Source: a virus. Taken from it: DNA of 64,000 nt. The DNA lies in IMG/VR virus record IMGVR_UViG_3300023084_000010, positions 1 through 64,000 of that record; one strand, written 5' to 3'. The notes beneath the pieces are model-generated. The model was not told the DNA's origin. It saw nothing but the letters and a program-made list of their open reading frames with translations, and did not search any database. Below are positions 16,055 to 23,921 of the stretch, one piece after another. Made by a program: the position numbers and the translations under genes. The stretch's first letter is position 1. The number at the start of each line of letters is the position of its first letter.

Positions 16055-17568
16055 TATACTGCCTCAAATAAACTGTTAAATTGTGCACTAGTATTAACAG
16101 TTTTCTTTCCTACTGCACCACGTGTACCAACAACCATCATCCAAAGTTTTTCATGGTCATCAATCATTTTAAGTGCTTTTTCTTTATCGTCAAGTTCAAA
16201 GATACGTGCAATTACGTCTTTAACTTCTGTACGATCAAAACGGTTATCAACTAACATACTAGGATAATCTCCTGCATCATATGCTCTGTTTGCAGCTTGT
16301 ACGCTATTGATATGTGTATAAGTGTTATGATTCATCATAAGCATATAAGCAAAACTATCCCAAGATGTTTTAGTTTCTGTGCCCATTCTATTTGTATCGC
16401 CTGGCGCATAACAACAAATATCATTTACTTTTAGACCTTCACTTAGTGGTGTAGGCATCCACGTATGTCCGTACTGTGCACAATGTTGTGTTGCATAGTC
16501 ATCATACGATGTAGTATTTGTTGCAAGTTGACGATCATCAAATGCATCTCCCATCATATAACTCCACTTGCCATTATGATCTAGTCTATGTCCTGTGTAG
16601 AACTGTCCATTTGCAGTACATAAAAACGGACTTGCACAGTCAAATGTGATAGTAAAGTTTTCGTTATGATTCTTACGTACACCACGTTGTATTGCTGTAA
16701 GCACAAGTGCCCATTCTAGTTTACTTGTGCCCAAGAAGTGCATTACATCATGATAACCTTTTTCTAGCAATCCATCAAAACGTAGTTCAACTACACGTTT
16801 TAGTGCTAAATGAATATCACACATGTTTTGTCCACCCATTGCCCAGCCGTTAAAGTGTGCATCTGGATATTTTTTAGGATCACAATAGTGTTTCATTTGC
16901 GAATACCAATCGTCTGCTTGTGCAAAGTTTTCACCTTGTAGTACGTTTAAGAACTTACAGTCACCGCTACGATTGTTAATAAAGTATTCGTTGTTTTCTT
17001 GTGTGCCTTCTACTGCTTCTTGATAGCTACCAATTTTACTTGCTGCAGCGCCATCTGGCGAACGACTTACCCATGCTGGAATATCAAGTATCATTCCATA
17101 GTCCATAAAGGCATCCATCCAACGTAGTACGCCTTCACGTTTCTTTTGTGCTTGTGGACAGCCACTACCTTTGCGCCAGTCGCCTTCCCATTTGCCTTTA
17201 CCAATTTGGAAGCCACCTGAGTCTCCTAGCAACCAACTAGCTGAACGATCTCTTACACGATATTGATCTTCACGGTACATATCTTTGTTTAAGTCTAGAC
17301 TAGCGTGTCCTGCAGAGTGCAAACTCCATTTGTATTGCCATAGTCCTTGATTGTCTAACCAATTGAGACTTTCAACACCGTTAGTTAAATGACTTGGGAT
17401 ACGATTTAAGTCAATGTAAGGAGTACCAGAGCCTTTTTTGTTTTCGTCAAATGGCTCTAGTCCTCGTCGCTGTCTACCCACAAACAGTGCATAGAATGTA
17501 CTAAGTGCAGGCAAGAAAATAGCAAAGTCGTCTTGTCTGTCTGTTAAGTTTGTTGGTAGTTGTGTCAT
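16054..17568 (-). CDS. dpdA: DpdA-like 7-deazaguanine DNA transglycosylase (TGT fold)
   Basis: A 504-residue TGT-superfamily protein. LLGDSGGFQIGKG gives the substrate-binding Asp, KFLNVLQG and NGWAMGGQNM match the base-binding loops, and TFDCASP followed by NGQFYT resembles the nucleophile segment FDC..P...NGQ of tRNA-guanine transglycosylases. The C-terminal SFAYMLMMNHNTYTHINSV matches the final TGT helices, but the four-ligand zinc site is only partly visible (ICC). The length and the position after clamp and polymerase suggest DNA, not tRNA. It would exchange guanine for a 7-deazaguanine; a queuine-tRNA enzyme is the alternative. Confidence 0.8.
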   Translation of the reverse strand: MTQLPTNLTDRQDDFAIFLPALSTFYALFVGRQRRGLEPFDENKKGSGTPYIDLNRIPSHLTNGVESLNWLDNQGLWQYKWSLHSAGHASLDLNKDMYREDQYRVRDRSASWLLGDSGGFQIGKGKWEGDWRKGSGCPQAQKKREGVLRWMDAFMDYGMILDIPAWVSRSPDGAAASKIGSYQEAVEGTQENNEYFINNRSGDCKFLNVLQGENFAQADDWYSQMKHYCDPKKYPDAHFNGWAMGGQNMCDIHLALKRVVELRFDGLLEKGYHDVMHFLGTSKLEWALVLTAIQRGVRKNHNENFTITFDCASPFLCTANGQFYTGHRLDHNGKWSYMMGDAFDDRQLATNTTSYDDYATQHCAQYGHTWMPTPLSEGLKVNDICCYAPGDTNRMGTETKTSWDSFAYMLMMNHNTYTHINSVQAANRAYDAGDYPSMLVDNRFDRTEVKDVIARIFELDDKEKALKMIDDHEKLWMMVVGTRGAVGKKTVNTSAQFNSLFEAV

Positions 17569-18300
17569 TTACTTACTTTGTGCTGGAAGGATATATTCGT
17601 ATACCGCTAGTCCATTGTCTACTTCAATCATTGCTGCGCCCATATCACTAAACTTCATAGTAATATCGCCTGTTAAGTTAAGAATATTCATAACTTCACT
17701 TACAGGATATTTCCAACTTTGATTTAAATTACCGCCAACGCCTGGCTGGAATACAAAGTTACCTGTGTGACCACTGTCATCACCGAAGAAGAATTTTAGA
17801 TCACCATCTTCTACTTTAGCAACAAACAAACTTTCTTCGCTATTAGCTTGTGCTTGCATTTTAAAGCGAGCAACACTTGCACTGTGTGGCTGTACTTCTA
17901 CATCCCAATTAGCACCTTTAAAACGTACACTTGCTAGTTTTTCTTCCATTAGTTCTTTTTGCATAAAGCGGAAGTCGTTTTTAAAGTCGCCTGTTGCGTT
18001 TTCAAACTTCATACTAAACGGTTCTTGTTCACCGTTACGTTCACGTGTGTTAACAGTGATGTTTGCATTTTCCTTGTATTCAGGAATGTTAAGTAGAATG
18101 TTTAGTTTGCTCAAGTTAGGCATACCAAATGTGCCATCTAATCCTGGAATAGCACTCTTATACTTTGCTTTAACAACAACAAAGTTATTGTCGTCTTTAG
18201 CTTCGATTTCTGTTGCAGCACTGTCGCTAACAACTTTAACTGCTTCGATGTTTCCTACACCGTGTGTATGTTTTACAATATCGAGTAGATAATCTCTCAT
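17569..18300 (-). CDS. 45: sliding clamp (T4 gp45-like)
   Basis: A 243-residue protein similar to the gp45 clamps of T4-like phages, with GLDGTFGMPNLSKLNILLNI near residue 50 and a final strand-rich domain ending LAVYEYILPAQSK. It would form a ring that tethers the polymerase and supports late transcription. It abuts dpdA and follows the Smr-domain gene by a four-base overlap, in one replication operon with polymerase and DsbA. Length is close to T4 gp45 (228). Confidence 0.85.
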   Translation of the reverse strand: MRDYLLDIVKHTHGVGNIEAVKVVSDSAATEIEAKDDNNFVVVKAKYKSAIPGLDGTFGMPNLSKLNILLNIPEYKENANITVNTRERNGEQEPFSMKFENATGDFKNDFRFMQKELMEEKLASVRFKGANWDVEVQPHSASVARFKMQAQANSEESLFVAKVEDGDLKFFFGDDSGHTGNFVFQPGVGGNLNQSWKYPVSEVMNILNLTGDITMKFSDMGAAMIEVDNGLAVYEYILPAQSK

Positions 18301-18539
18301 ATGTTTTTCCTTTTTATTAACTGTACGTTATAACTGCCTTGTGTGCGAGTATTAAATTTGTAGTTTCTTACAAATCTATTTAGGTGGAGCCATGTTTCAA
18401 TTTCGTTACGTATCATTCCTTGTCCACAAATAATTTCACAAGATTTATAGTTATCATAATAACACTCTTGCAAGAACCTGTCAACCATTTTCCATGCAAC
18501 ATGTATATGATAACCATGTAAATCTAAACTTCGCTTCAT
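18297..18539 (-). CDS. Smr-domain protein
   Basis: An 80-residue protein that is almost entirely one Smr domain. LDLHGYHIHVAWKMVDRFL contains the LDxH motif, CEIICGQGMI the central GxG motif and GSYNVQLIK the last strand. Smr domains bind or nick nucleic acids, often branched DNA or mRNA. It lies between polymerase and clamp genes with four-base overlaps on both sides, suggesting a role in replication or recombination. Confidence 0.8.
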   Translation of the reverse strand: MKRSLDLHGYHIHVAWKMVDRFLQECYYDNYKSCEIICGQGMIRNEIETWLHLNRFVRNYKFNTRTQGSYNVQLIKRKNI

Positions 18540-21229
18540 CCAAAATCAAACAAACTTTCAAATGTAGTTTTGTCCTCTGCTTTAGTTAAGTCGATATCCA
18601 AAACTCCTAGCAAGTTTTCAATCTTCTTTGTGATAATTGTTTCTTCCATTTCATCTGTATCAAACGGAAGTTCTTTAAACCAGTCTGGGATACGAGTTTC
18701 GTCTGTCGGATATCCGATACTAGTAAATCCCATTGGATTACTTTTTAGTTTACAGACAATAGTTTTCATACCATCCATAATTTCCATACTATACTTGTCG
18801 CCGTTTAGTCTACGCATTCTGTTATAGTTAATTGCTGCACGAACATGTCCAGGCATGTTTGCTTTGCCTTTGTACATTTCCTGTCCGTCACGAGTCTTTT
18901 CCCATTCTAGTCCTGTGTAATATGTTAGTTTGTTAACACGTTTAGGTGTTCCGATTTCCCACGGCTCTTTGTTTCTAAACTCTTGTCTAAATTCAATAAT
19001 ACGATCGATTAGTTCTTCGTTGCTTGTGCCTGTTAGCGTTTTTAACAATAGTTCATTCAAGAAGTCTTGCATAAATGCTGGAGTGTCACTACGTTTCAAG
19101 TCTAAGCCCATTGCTTTAATTTTGCCTGGCTTGCCTCCTTGATCTTCTCTGAATCCTTCGTTGTCATAAACAAGAATTGCATAGCGTTTCTTCTTAATAA
19201 AGATGCCAGCACGTGCGCAAACTTCACGACCCGCTGCAATAATTTCGCCTTGTTCTGCATTTAATACATTATGTGCACGAGCCATATAATCAGGGAAAGT
19301 TACATTTGCTTGTTCACAAACTTCATCATAAATTGCAGTAACAGTATCCTTATCCCATGTGATTTCGCCAGCTTCGATTTGTTCTTTAAATATAGGATAA
19401 GCACTAAAGTATACAGAGTCTGTATCACCATATATGATTGCAGGTCCTACATGATTGTATTCGCCTGTAAACAGTTCGTTTACTTTAGCACCCATGTGTC
19501 TAGCAATAGTGCGTCCTGTTAGTGTTGTACTTTGACCCATACGTGGATCGTTGAATCTACTGCCAGGATTTAGTAGCGCACCATATAGTGAGTTCAAGTT
19601 AATCTTTTTAACAAGTTGTCGCTTATCCCAATACGCAAACTTTTCATCGTCTACGCCTTTTTGCTCTTTAGCATTTTTTTGCAGAACTTTACGTTCACTA
19701 TACCAACGTTCTAGCAAGCCTGGAATGATACCTTTTTTAGTTTGATCAACAATAGTACCATTACTTGTTAGTACCCACGGCTGCCCACTTTCAAATATAA
19801 TGTTGTATATTTCTGCACCTGTTGCAGACAGTTCTTCGCCATTTTCAAAGTCAATATACAGCAAGACTTCTTGGTCTTTGTCCATAACAAGTTCATATTC
19901 AGGACAAGCAAACTTGCCTTCCCATGCACGTGCAGGCTCCCATTTAAAATCATCTAACATTGGTACAGTTAGTGTGTGACGTATTTGTCCTACAATAGTT
20001 TCTGTACTTAAATTAGTACTACGCAAGATACTAGGATACAGACTGTTCAAGTCCATACTACCAATCCATTCGTGATAGCCGGATTTAGGAGTAGCAACAT
20101 ATGCGCCTGCGGCAGCAACTTGTTTAGGATAATGTTCTTGAATACGGTCATGTTCTTTGTCTGGAACAATCATGCCACGCCTGTGTGCTTCGTTTACAAT
20201 AGCCTGGTCTGTAACAGCAACCGCACCCATTGTTGTTTGTATAAGCACTGTGTTGTCGTGTGCAATAACGTTTGCAAGGTCAATGAACTGTAGCTTGTTG
20301 TCTAGTTTGACTAGTAGTTCGACGTCTTGTCTGTTATAGTCAATAAACGTATAAAAGTCATTGTTGTATAACTGATCTAGTGTACCTTGATATGCAATTT
20401 TACGTTCGTCAAGTTCGTATTCGCCAATAGCATCCAAACTATAAGAATGCATTTCGTGATATGTATACTTGCGATATAGTTCCATATAGTCTAAGTGCAA
20501 ACGACCGATTGTATCAAACGTTTCTTGTGTTTTGCCAAACTTTTCATACTCTCTGCGTTTTGGATATTTGTTCCACAAACAAAAACGTTTAGTATGTTCC
20601 TTGCCAAGAACTCTTGCTATACGATTAACCATATATGGAATATCAAAGCCTTCGCTGTTCCATCCGCTTAATACATCTGCATCTTCAATAAGATCTAAGA
20701 ACGTTTGTAGTAGTTCACGTTCATTGTCCATTAACAGTGTATCTTCAAACTTATCGCAAATTTCTTTTGCAGTTTCACGAGTAAGTGTATCAGGTTTGAT
20801 AACCAAACATATAGTTCTGCCAATCCAATTTAAGTGTACACCGATTGCTGTAACAGGATTAAACGGATCTTCAGGCGGCGCAAAGCCTACGTCTTTATCA
20901 AAGTCAACCTCAATATCGAAAAATGCAGTTTGTAGTTTAGGAGGATCAATATTTAAATAATTATCTGCTAAACATCTAAATACAGGATTAATATCACTTT
21001 CAAAAAGTCGTTGCCCACTGTATAGTTTCTTTTCTTTTTTGAATGCTTTACCGTTTGTAGTTGTAAAACGTTCTAACTTGTCGCCGAAAATACTTTCGTA
21101 TTTGCCACGTTGATCTTTGTAGTAAAACGTGTAACGTGCAGGATACTCTCTGTATTCTCTGCGCCCGTTTACACGCTCTGCTACGTATATAATATCTTTA
21201 TCTCTATCGAAATGTGCGTCTACATACAT
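18536..21229 (-). CDS. 43: DNA polymerase, family B (T4 gp43-like)
   Basis: The 897-residue replicative polymerase has a complete set of motifs. The 3'-5' exonuclease motifs are FFDIEVDFD, LSGWNSEGFDIPY and YNRQDVELL. The polymerase motifs are SMDLNSLYPSILRS (A), KKINLNSLYGALLN (B) and YGDTDSVYF (C). Length is as in T4 gp43 (898). The C-terminal tail ESLFDFG probably binds the clamp. It is in an operon with DsbA upstream and Smr, clamp and dpdA downstream. No inteins or breaks are seen. Confidence 0.97.
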   Translation of the reverse strand: MYVDAHFDRDKDIIYVAERVNGRREYREYPARYTFYYKDQRGKYESIFGDKLERFTTTNGKAFKKEKKLYSGQRLFESDINPVFRCLADNYLNIDPPKLQTAFFDIEVDFDKDVGFAPPEDPFNPVTAIGVHLNWIGRTICLVIKPDTLTRETAKEICDKFEDTLLMDNERELLQTFLDLIEDADVLSGWNSEGFDIPYMVNRIARVLGKEHTKRFCLWNKYPKRREYEKFGKTQETFDTIGRLHLDYMELYRKYTYHEMHSYSLDAIGEYELDERKIAYQGTLDQLYNNDFYTFIDYNRQDVELLVKLDNKLQFIDLANVIAHDNTVLIQTTMGAVAVTDQAIVNEAHRRGMIVPDKEHDRIQEHYPKQVAAAGAYVATPKSGYHEWIGSMDLNSLYPSILRSTNLSTETIVGQIRHTLTVPMLDDFKWEPARAWEGKFACPEYELVMDKDQEVLLYIDFENGEELSATGAEIYNIIFESGQPWVLTSNGTIVDQTKKGIIPGLLERWYSERKVLQKNAKEQKGVDDEKFAYWDKRQLVKKINLNSLYGALLNPGSRFNDPRMGQSTTLTGRTIARHMGAKVNELFTGEYNHVGPAIIYGDTDSVYFSAYPIFKEQIEAGEITWDKDTVTAIYDEVCEQANVTFPDYMARAHNVLNAEQGEIIAAGREVCARAGIFIKKKRYAILVYDNEGFREDQGGKPGKIKAMGLDLKRSDTPAFMQDFLNELLLKTLTGTSNEELIDRIIEFRQEFRNKEPWEIGTPKRVNKLTYYTGLEWEKTRDGQEMYKGKANMPGHVRAAINYNRMRRLNGDKYSMEIMDGMKTIVCKLKSNPMGFTSIGYPTDETRIPDWFKELPFDTDEMEETIITKKIENLLGVLDIDLTKAEDKTTFESLFDFG

Positions 21230-21489
21230 TAAACGTCTTTACCAACTGCCGCTAATACTTCTTCTAGTTCGTTAAATCCTTCTGCTACTTTAGCAAACTC
21301 TTGCTTGTATGCAATACGGATAGCTTTGTTAATTGTTGCAGGTTTCATGTCTAGTTCTTCTGCAATTGCTCGTACAGTATCAGTTAGTCCGCCTTTGAGC
21401 GTTTCTACTTCTGCTGTTACTTGAATACCTTCGTTGATAATTTGTTTAAGTTTCGTGATCTCGCTGTCACTGAAAGAACGTGTAGGCAT
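21229..21489 (-). CDS. dsbA: DsbA-like dsDNA-binding protein
   Basis: An 86-residue helical protein. The pattern INEGIQVTAEVETLKGGLTD, then AIAEELDMKPATINKAIRIA, then FAKVAEGFNELEEVLAAVG fits T4 DsbA, an 89-residue protein that binds late-promoter DNA. It is the first gene of the polymerase operon, and the early promoter at 21524-21552 lies just upstream. AAGGAG precedes the start. Its stop overlaps the polymerase ATG. Confidence 0.75.
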   Translation of the reverse strand: MPTRSFSDSEITKLKQIINEGIQVTAEVETLKGGLTDTVRAIAEELDMKPATINKAIRIAYKQEFAKVAEGFNELEEVLAAVGKDV

Positions 21490-21523
21490 ATGCTACTCCT
21501 TTTAATTTAGTTATATTGTTATG

Positions 21524-21552
21524 AATATAAGATAAAAAAAGCGTTTTGTCAA
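21524..21552 (-). promoter_or_regulatory. early promoter of the polymerase/dpdA operon
   Basis: TTGACA (21547-21552) and TATATT (21524-21529) are separated by 17 bases. The -35 box contains the TGA stop of the preceding lysis gene and lies within the terminator hairpin at 21535-21559. It would drive dsbA, polymerase, Smr, clamp and dpdA. Confidence 0.8.
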
Positions 21553-21559
21553 CGCTTTT
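21535..21559 (-). terminator. Rho-independent terminator of the lysis cassette
   Basis: AAAAGCGTT and AACGCTTTT (nine-base stem, five-base loop) are followed by a T tract on the minus strand. The stem-loop overlaps the last codons of the lysis gene and the -35 box of the next operon. Confidence 0.8.
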
Positions 21560-21827
21560 CTAATTCTTCTAGACGCTTTTCTATGCTGTCTATTTTTGCT
21601 GTAATTTTCGGATACTTCTTTCTCCAAGCATCCTCTGGCTGTTCTAGCCATGTTAAGCCCCATCGTTCTACCAAGTAATCTACCATACGGTCAAACTTAG
21701 CATAACCCCAAAGACCTAATCTTGTAGTGCTCAAGTATGCTAGTACCATTGCACCTGCAATACTACCAGCAATACTTGTGTAAATCCATGTACGATCGCT
21801 CGCCATGTTTTGTATCATATCCCACAT
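21549..21827 (-). CDS. membrane protein of lysis cassette (one TM, C-terminal coiled coil)
   Basis: A 92-residue protein. Residues about 14-32 (YTSIAGSIAGAMVLAYLST) form a membrane segment, followed by a charged domain with WGLTWLEQPEDAW and a C-terminal helix IDSIEKRLEELEKR. It may be a holin-like or spanin-like component. It starts at the stop of the two-TM gene and is the last gene before the terminator. The stop codon lies within the early promoter. Confidence 0.65.
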   Translation of the reverse strand: MWDMIQNMASDRTWIYTSIAGSIAGAMVLAYLSTTRLGLWGYAKFDRMVDYLVERWGLTWLEQPEDAWRKKYPKITAKIDSIEKRLEELEKR

Positions 21828-21979
21828 TATTCAGACTTCCAAATAGTCCATGCGCCATATGCAATTGCGGCATAGCCAACCAAGTTAACCGGTGCCATTA
21901 CCATTACCAAACCAGCCGCTACTAGCATCACTCCATCCAGTGTGGTTCTTTCTTTTAGTCTGTTTTTTAACCAATTCAT
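21827..21979 (-). CDS. holin-like small protein with two TM segments
   Basis: A 50-residue protein starting MNWLKNRLKERTTLDGVML. Two short hydrophobic segments (VMLVAAGLVMVMAPV and VGYAAIAYGAWTIW) are joined by a tight turn, giving a hairpin. GGAGAG precedes this ATG, so it is preferred over an upstream start. Size and place in the lysis cassette suggest a holin or antiholin. It overlaps the upstream small gene by 95 bases in another frame. Confidence 0.6.
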   Translation of the reverse strand: MNWLKNRLKERTTLDGVMLVAAGLVMVMAPVNLVGYAAIAYGAWTIWKSE

Positions 21980-22070
21980 TGTACTCTCTCCAATATTTGT
22001 TTCGATCATTAGTTGATGTTTTATTAGCTTCGTGCTCTTTTAGTTTCATTACATAATGATCTGTATCCAT
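21885..22070 (-). CDS. small hydrophilic protein, out-of-frame overlap
   Basis: A 61-residue protein starting MDTDHYVMKLKEHEANKTST, strongly charged and without membrane segments. GGAG lies six bases before the ATG. Its second half overlaps the start of the holin-like gene in another frame; the Gly/Trp-rich tail ASSGWFGNGNGTG may simply reflect that overlap. Real translation seems likely from the ribosome site and gene packing. Function unknown. Confidence 0.5.
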   Translation of the reverse strand: MDTDHYVMKLKEHEANKTSTNDRNKYWREYNELVKKQTKRKNHTGWSDASSGWFGNGNGTG

Positions 22071-22071
22071 A

Positions 22072-22263
22072 TTATTCTCCAAACATGCTGATTAGTTCTG
22101 GACCAAAACTTCCTGCTGCCCAACCTAGTGCAACAATAGCAATTACTCCCATTACTAACCATTTCATTTTAAAGTCATCTACATCCATACGTAGTGCAAC
22201 TAGTTCATTTCCTAGTATGCGAACACTAACTTCTAATTTACCTTTATCATCTTTTTCGGTCAT
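22072..22263 (-). CDS. small membrane protein next to endolysin
   Basis: A 63-residue protein with an N-terminal charged part (LEVSVRILGNELVALRMDVDD) and one membrane segment (WLVMGVIAIVALGWAAGSF), C-terminus short. The ATG overlaps the endolysin stop (ATGA), with GGAGAAGACG before it. It may be a pinholin-like or accessory lysis protein. No similarity to a named family is claimed. Confidence 0.65.
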   Translation of the reverse strand: MTEKDDKGKLEVSVRILGNELVALRMDVDDFKMKWLVMGVIAIVALGWAAGSFGPELISMFGE

Positions 22264-23114
22264 TCGTCTTCTCCAAATAGCATTGCTAAACTAATTGGAC
22301 CCATAACACCATCTGGAGTTAGTCCATTTTCTTCTTGCCATGCTTTTACGTGTGCTTCAGTGCCACGGCCAAAAATTCCGTCTGCACCAATTTCCAATTC
22401 TTCTTGTACTGCACGTACTGTTGGACCACGTGAACCTAAACGTACTGTTTCGTATACAATTTTACTTGGCTCCCAATGTCCGCCTAGAACTTCCATAGCG
22501 TGTTCGTAATGCTTCTTACGATCTTCTAATCCAATGTAGCCACCGTTGATACGTTTTGTTGCACCTTTAACATCACGAGCATCTGCATACTTGTTGATGT
22601 CATTTGTATCCCAGAACCAGCAAGCACTGTCTAGCGCACCTTTTTTAGTACGCACGTACTCCACTGCTTCTTCAGGTGACATATCTACTTCTATTCCGAA
22701 TTGAGTATAGTTATAGCGTCCTGTAAGTTGTAGTATTCCACCACCACGGTACCGCCAACCATCACCGCTATCAGTATCCCCATTATCCATTCTATTGGCA
22801 TAAATGACGTTAGCAATCTTACGAGGTTGTCTGTGATATTCTTGAGCATCTCTGCCTGCCCTTTCAAAATATTTTGGAAAAATTGCGTTAAGTGCTTTTG
22901 CACTATAGTTTAAGTTTTCGCTTAGTACTTTAAAGTTGTTAGATTCGTGTCCGCACTGTGCAATAAACATTGCTACACGCTCTGGTGTATCCATTTCCCA
23001 TAATGGAAGAACTTCACACATTGCATCATACCAATCTTCTGCTTCTTCGTTTCCACGTAGTAATTCGATTGCCATTTCTTCGGTAAAATCGAATTCAAAA
23101 TCTTCTACTGCCAT
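22260..23114 (-). CDS. endolysin: GH19 chitinase-like domain plus peptidoglycan-binding domain
   Basis: A 284-residue protein. The N-terminal lysozyme/chitinase-like part includes RVAMFIAQCGHESNNFK (catalytic Glu) and DGWRYRGGGILQLTGRYNY, a GH19 signature. The C-terminal PG_binding_1 repeat runs from VRLGSRGPTVRAVQEEL to GLTPDGVMGPISLAML. It would degrade peptidoglycan at lysis. It lacks a signal peptide, so it needs a holin; small membrane-protein genes follow directly. A late promoter lies 28 bases upstream. Confidence 0.9.
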   Translation of the reverse strand: MAVEDFEFDFTEEMAIELLRGNEEAEDWYDAMCEVLPLWEMDTPERVAMFIAQCGHESNNFKVLSENLNYSAKALNAIFPKYFERAGRDAQEYHRQPRKIANVIYANRMDNGDTDSGDGWRYRGGGILQLTGRYNYTQFGIEVDMSPEEAVEYVRTKKGALDSACWFWDTNDINKYADARDVKGATKRINGGYIGLEDRKKHYEHAMEVLGGHWEPSKIVYETVRLGSRGPTVRAVQEELEIGADGIFGRGTEAHVKAWQEENGLTPDGVMGPISLAMLFGEDE

Positions 23115-23141
23115 TTTACAATTCCTTGTTTTATGTATTGC

Positions 23142-23149
23142 TATTTATT
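23142..23149 (-). promoter_or_regulatory. late promoter before endolysin (AATAAATA)
   Basis: AATAAATA on the minus strand lies 28 bases before the endolysin start, overlapping the end of the preceding gene. It matches the T4-type late element. Confidence 0.7.
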
Positions 23150-23741
23150 TTACAAATGCACCAATTCTGCCGTGTACATCTGGGTACTCTCTATATGTAT
23201 ATCCTTCTGGCGGTACAGTGCTTTCACCTTTCCACACAGGAATAAAATGATCTGCATCACCGTCAAAGTCTACATTATGTCTTAAATGTACTTCTATTAG
23301 GTTGCCGTCTATGTATTCGCAGTTTACCCATTCATACTTTTGTAAAAATGGCATAATTAAACTTGGTCTATTTACATAGTCTTTTGTACGTTTCCATTCT
23401 TTCCAACGTACAAAATCGTCGTCTTTGTGTTTGAAACCTTCTACACACAATACTTGCAAACCATAATGATAATCTACACTTAAATGTCTGCCTACAAATA
23501 TTTCGCACCAAAAGTGTCCAGGTGTTAAATGATCTGTTGTATTTTCAATATACTCAATACTAGCACCTAAGCCTAGTCCTATTGCATTTACTGCAGGACG
23601 TACAATATAGTAGCCTGGTTCGTCTACTCTAACACCTACAGGTCCGCAGTTGTATCCCATTTGTTTGCTGAGTATAAGTTTATCCATGATCCACATATCT
23701 GCCGGATCAATTGTTTTCCAAACTTCTTCTTCTGGGTGCAT
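23145..23741 (-). CDS. conserved hypothetical phage protein
   Basis: A 198-residue soluble protein. DKLILSKQMGYNCGPVGV, YIVRPAVNAIGLGLGASIEY and HFWCEIFVGRHLSVDYHYG form conserved-looking blocks typical of a protein I recall in T4-like marine phages, function unknown. The VRPxxN and glycine-rich segments faintly resemble ATP-grasp enzymes, but this is not firm. It overlaps the Cys-rich gene by one base (TAATG). Confidence 0.7.
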   Translation of the reverse strand: MHPEEEVWKTIDPADMWIMDKLILSKQMGYNCGPVGVRVDEPGYYIVRPAVNAIGLGLGASIEYIENTTDHLTPGHFWCEIFVGRHLSVDYHYGLQVLCVEGFKHKDDDFVRWKEWKRTKDYVNRPSLIMPFLQKYEWVNCEYIDGNLIEVHLRHNVDFDGDADHFIPVWKGESTVPPEGYTYREYPDVHGRIGAFVK

Positions 23742-23911
23742 TAGAATCCTAGTTCTATTCCGCTATCAACGCCTGTCCATTCGTCTCTTGTTCGAATTGG
23801 GCGTTCTGAACAATGTTCACATTCGCATTGTTGACAAACATCATTTGCACAATCTTGGCACTCAGTGCCACAGTGATGATCACAATGACAGTTTTGACAT
23901 TTACAAGACAT
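23741..23911 (-). CDS. cysteine-rich metallothionein-like mini-protein
   Basis: A 56-residue protein. The first 35 residues contain 11 Cys and four His in patterns such as CKCQNCHCDHHC and CQQCECEHC; the rest is ordinary (ERPIRTRDEWTGVDSG). This suggests binding of zinc or another metal, like a metallothionein. AAGGAG lies six bases before the ATG, and the stop overlaps the next ATG as TAATG. It follows a large virion-associated protein gene. Packaged, metal-buffering or zinc-finger roles are all possible. Confidence 0.8.
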   Translation of the reverse strand: MSCKCQNCHCDHHCGTECQDCANDVCQQCECEHCSERPIRTRDEWTGVDSGIELGF

Positions 23912-23921
23912 TGATTACTCC

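Noticed and set aside
22691-22903. Reading frame with a hydrophobic segment inside the endolysin gene
   Set aside because: It lies wholly within conserved GH19 sequence, where the Gly-rich motif produces a hydrophobic out-of-frame reading by chance. The ribosome site is poor.
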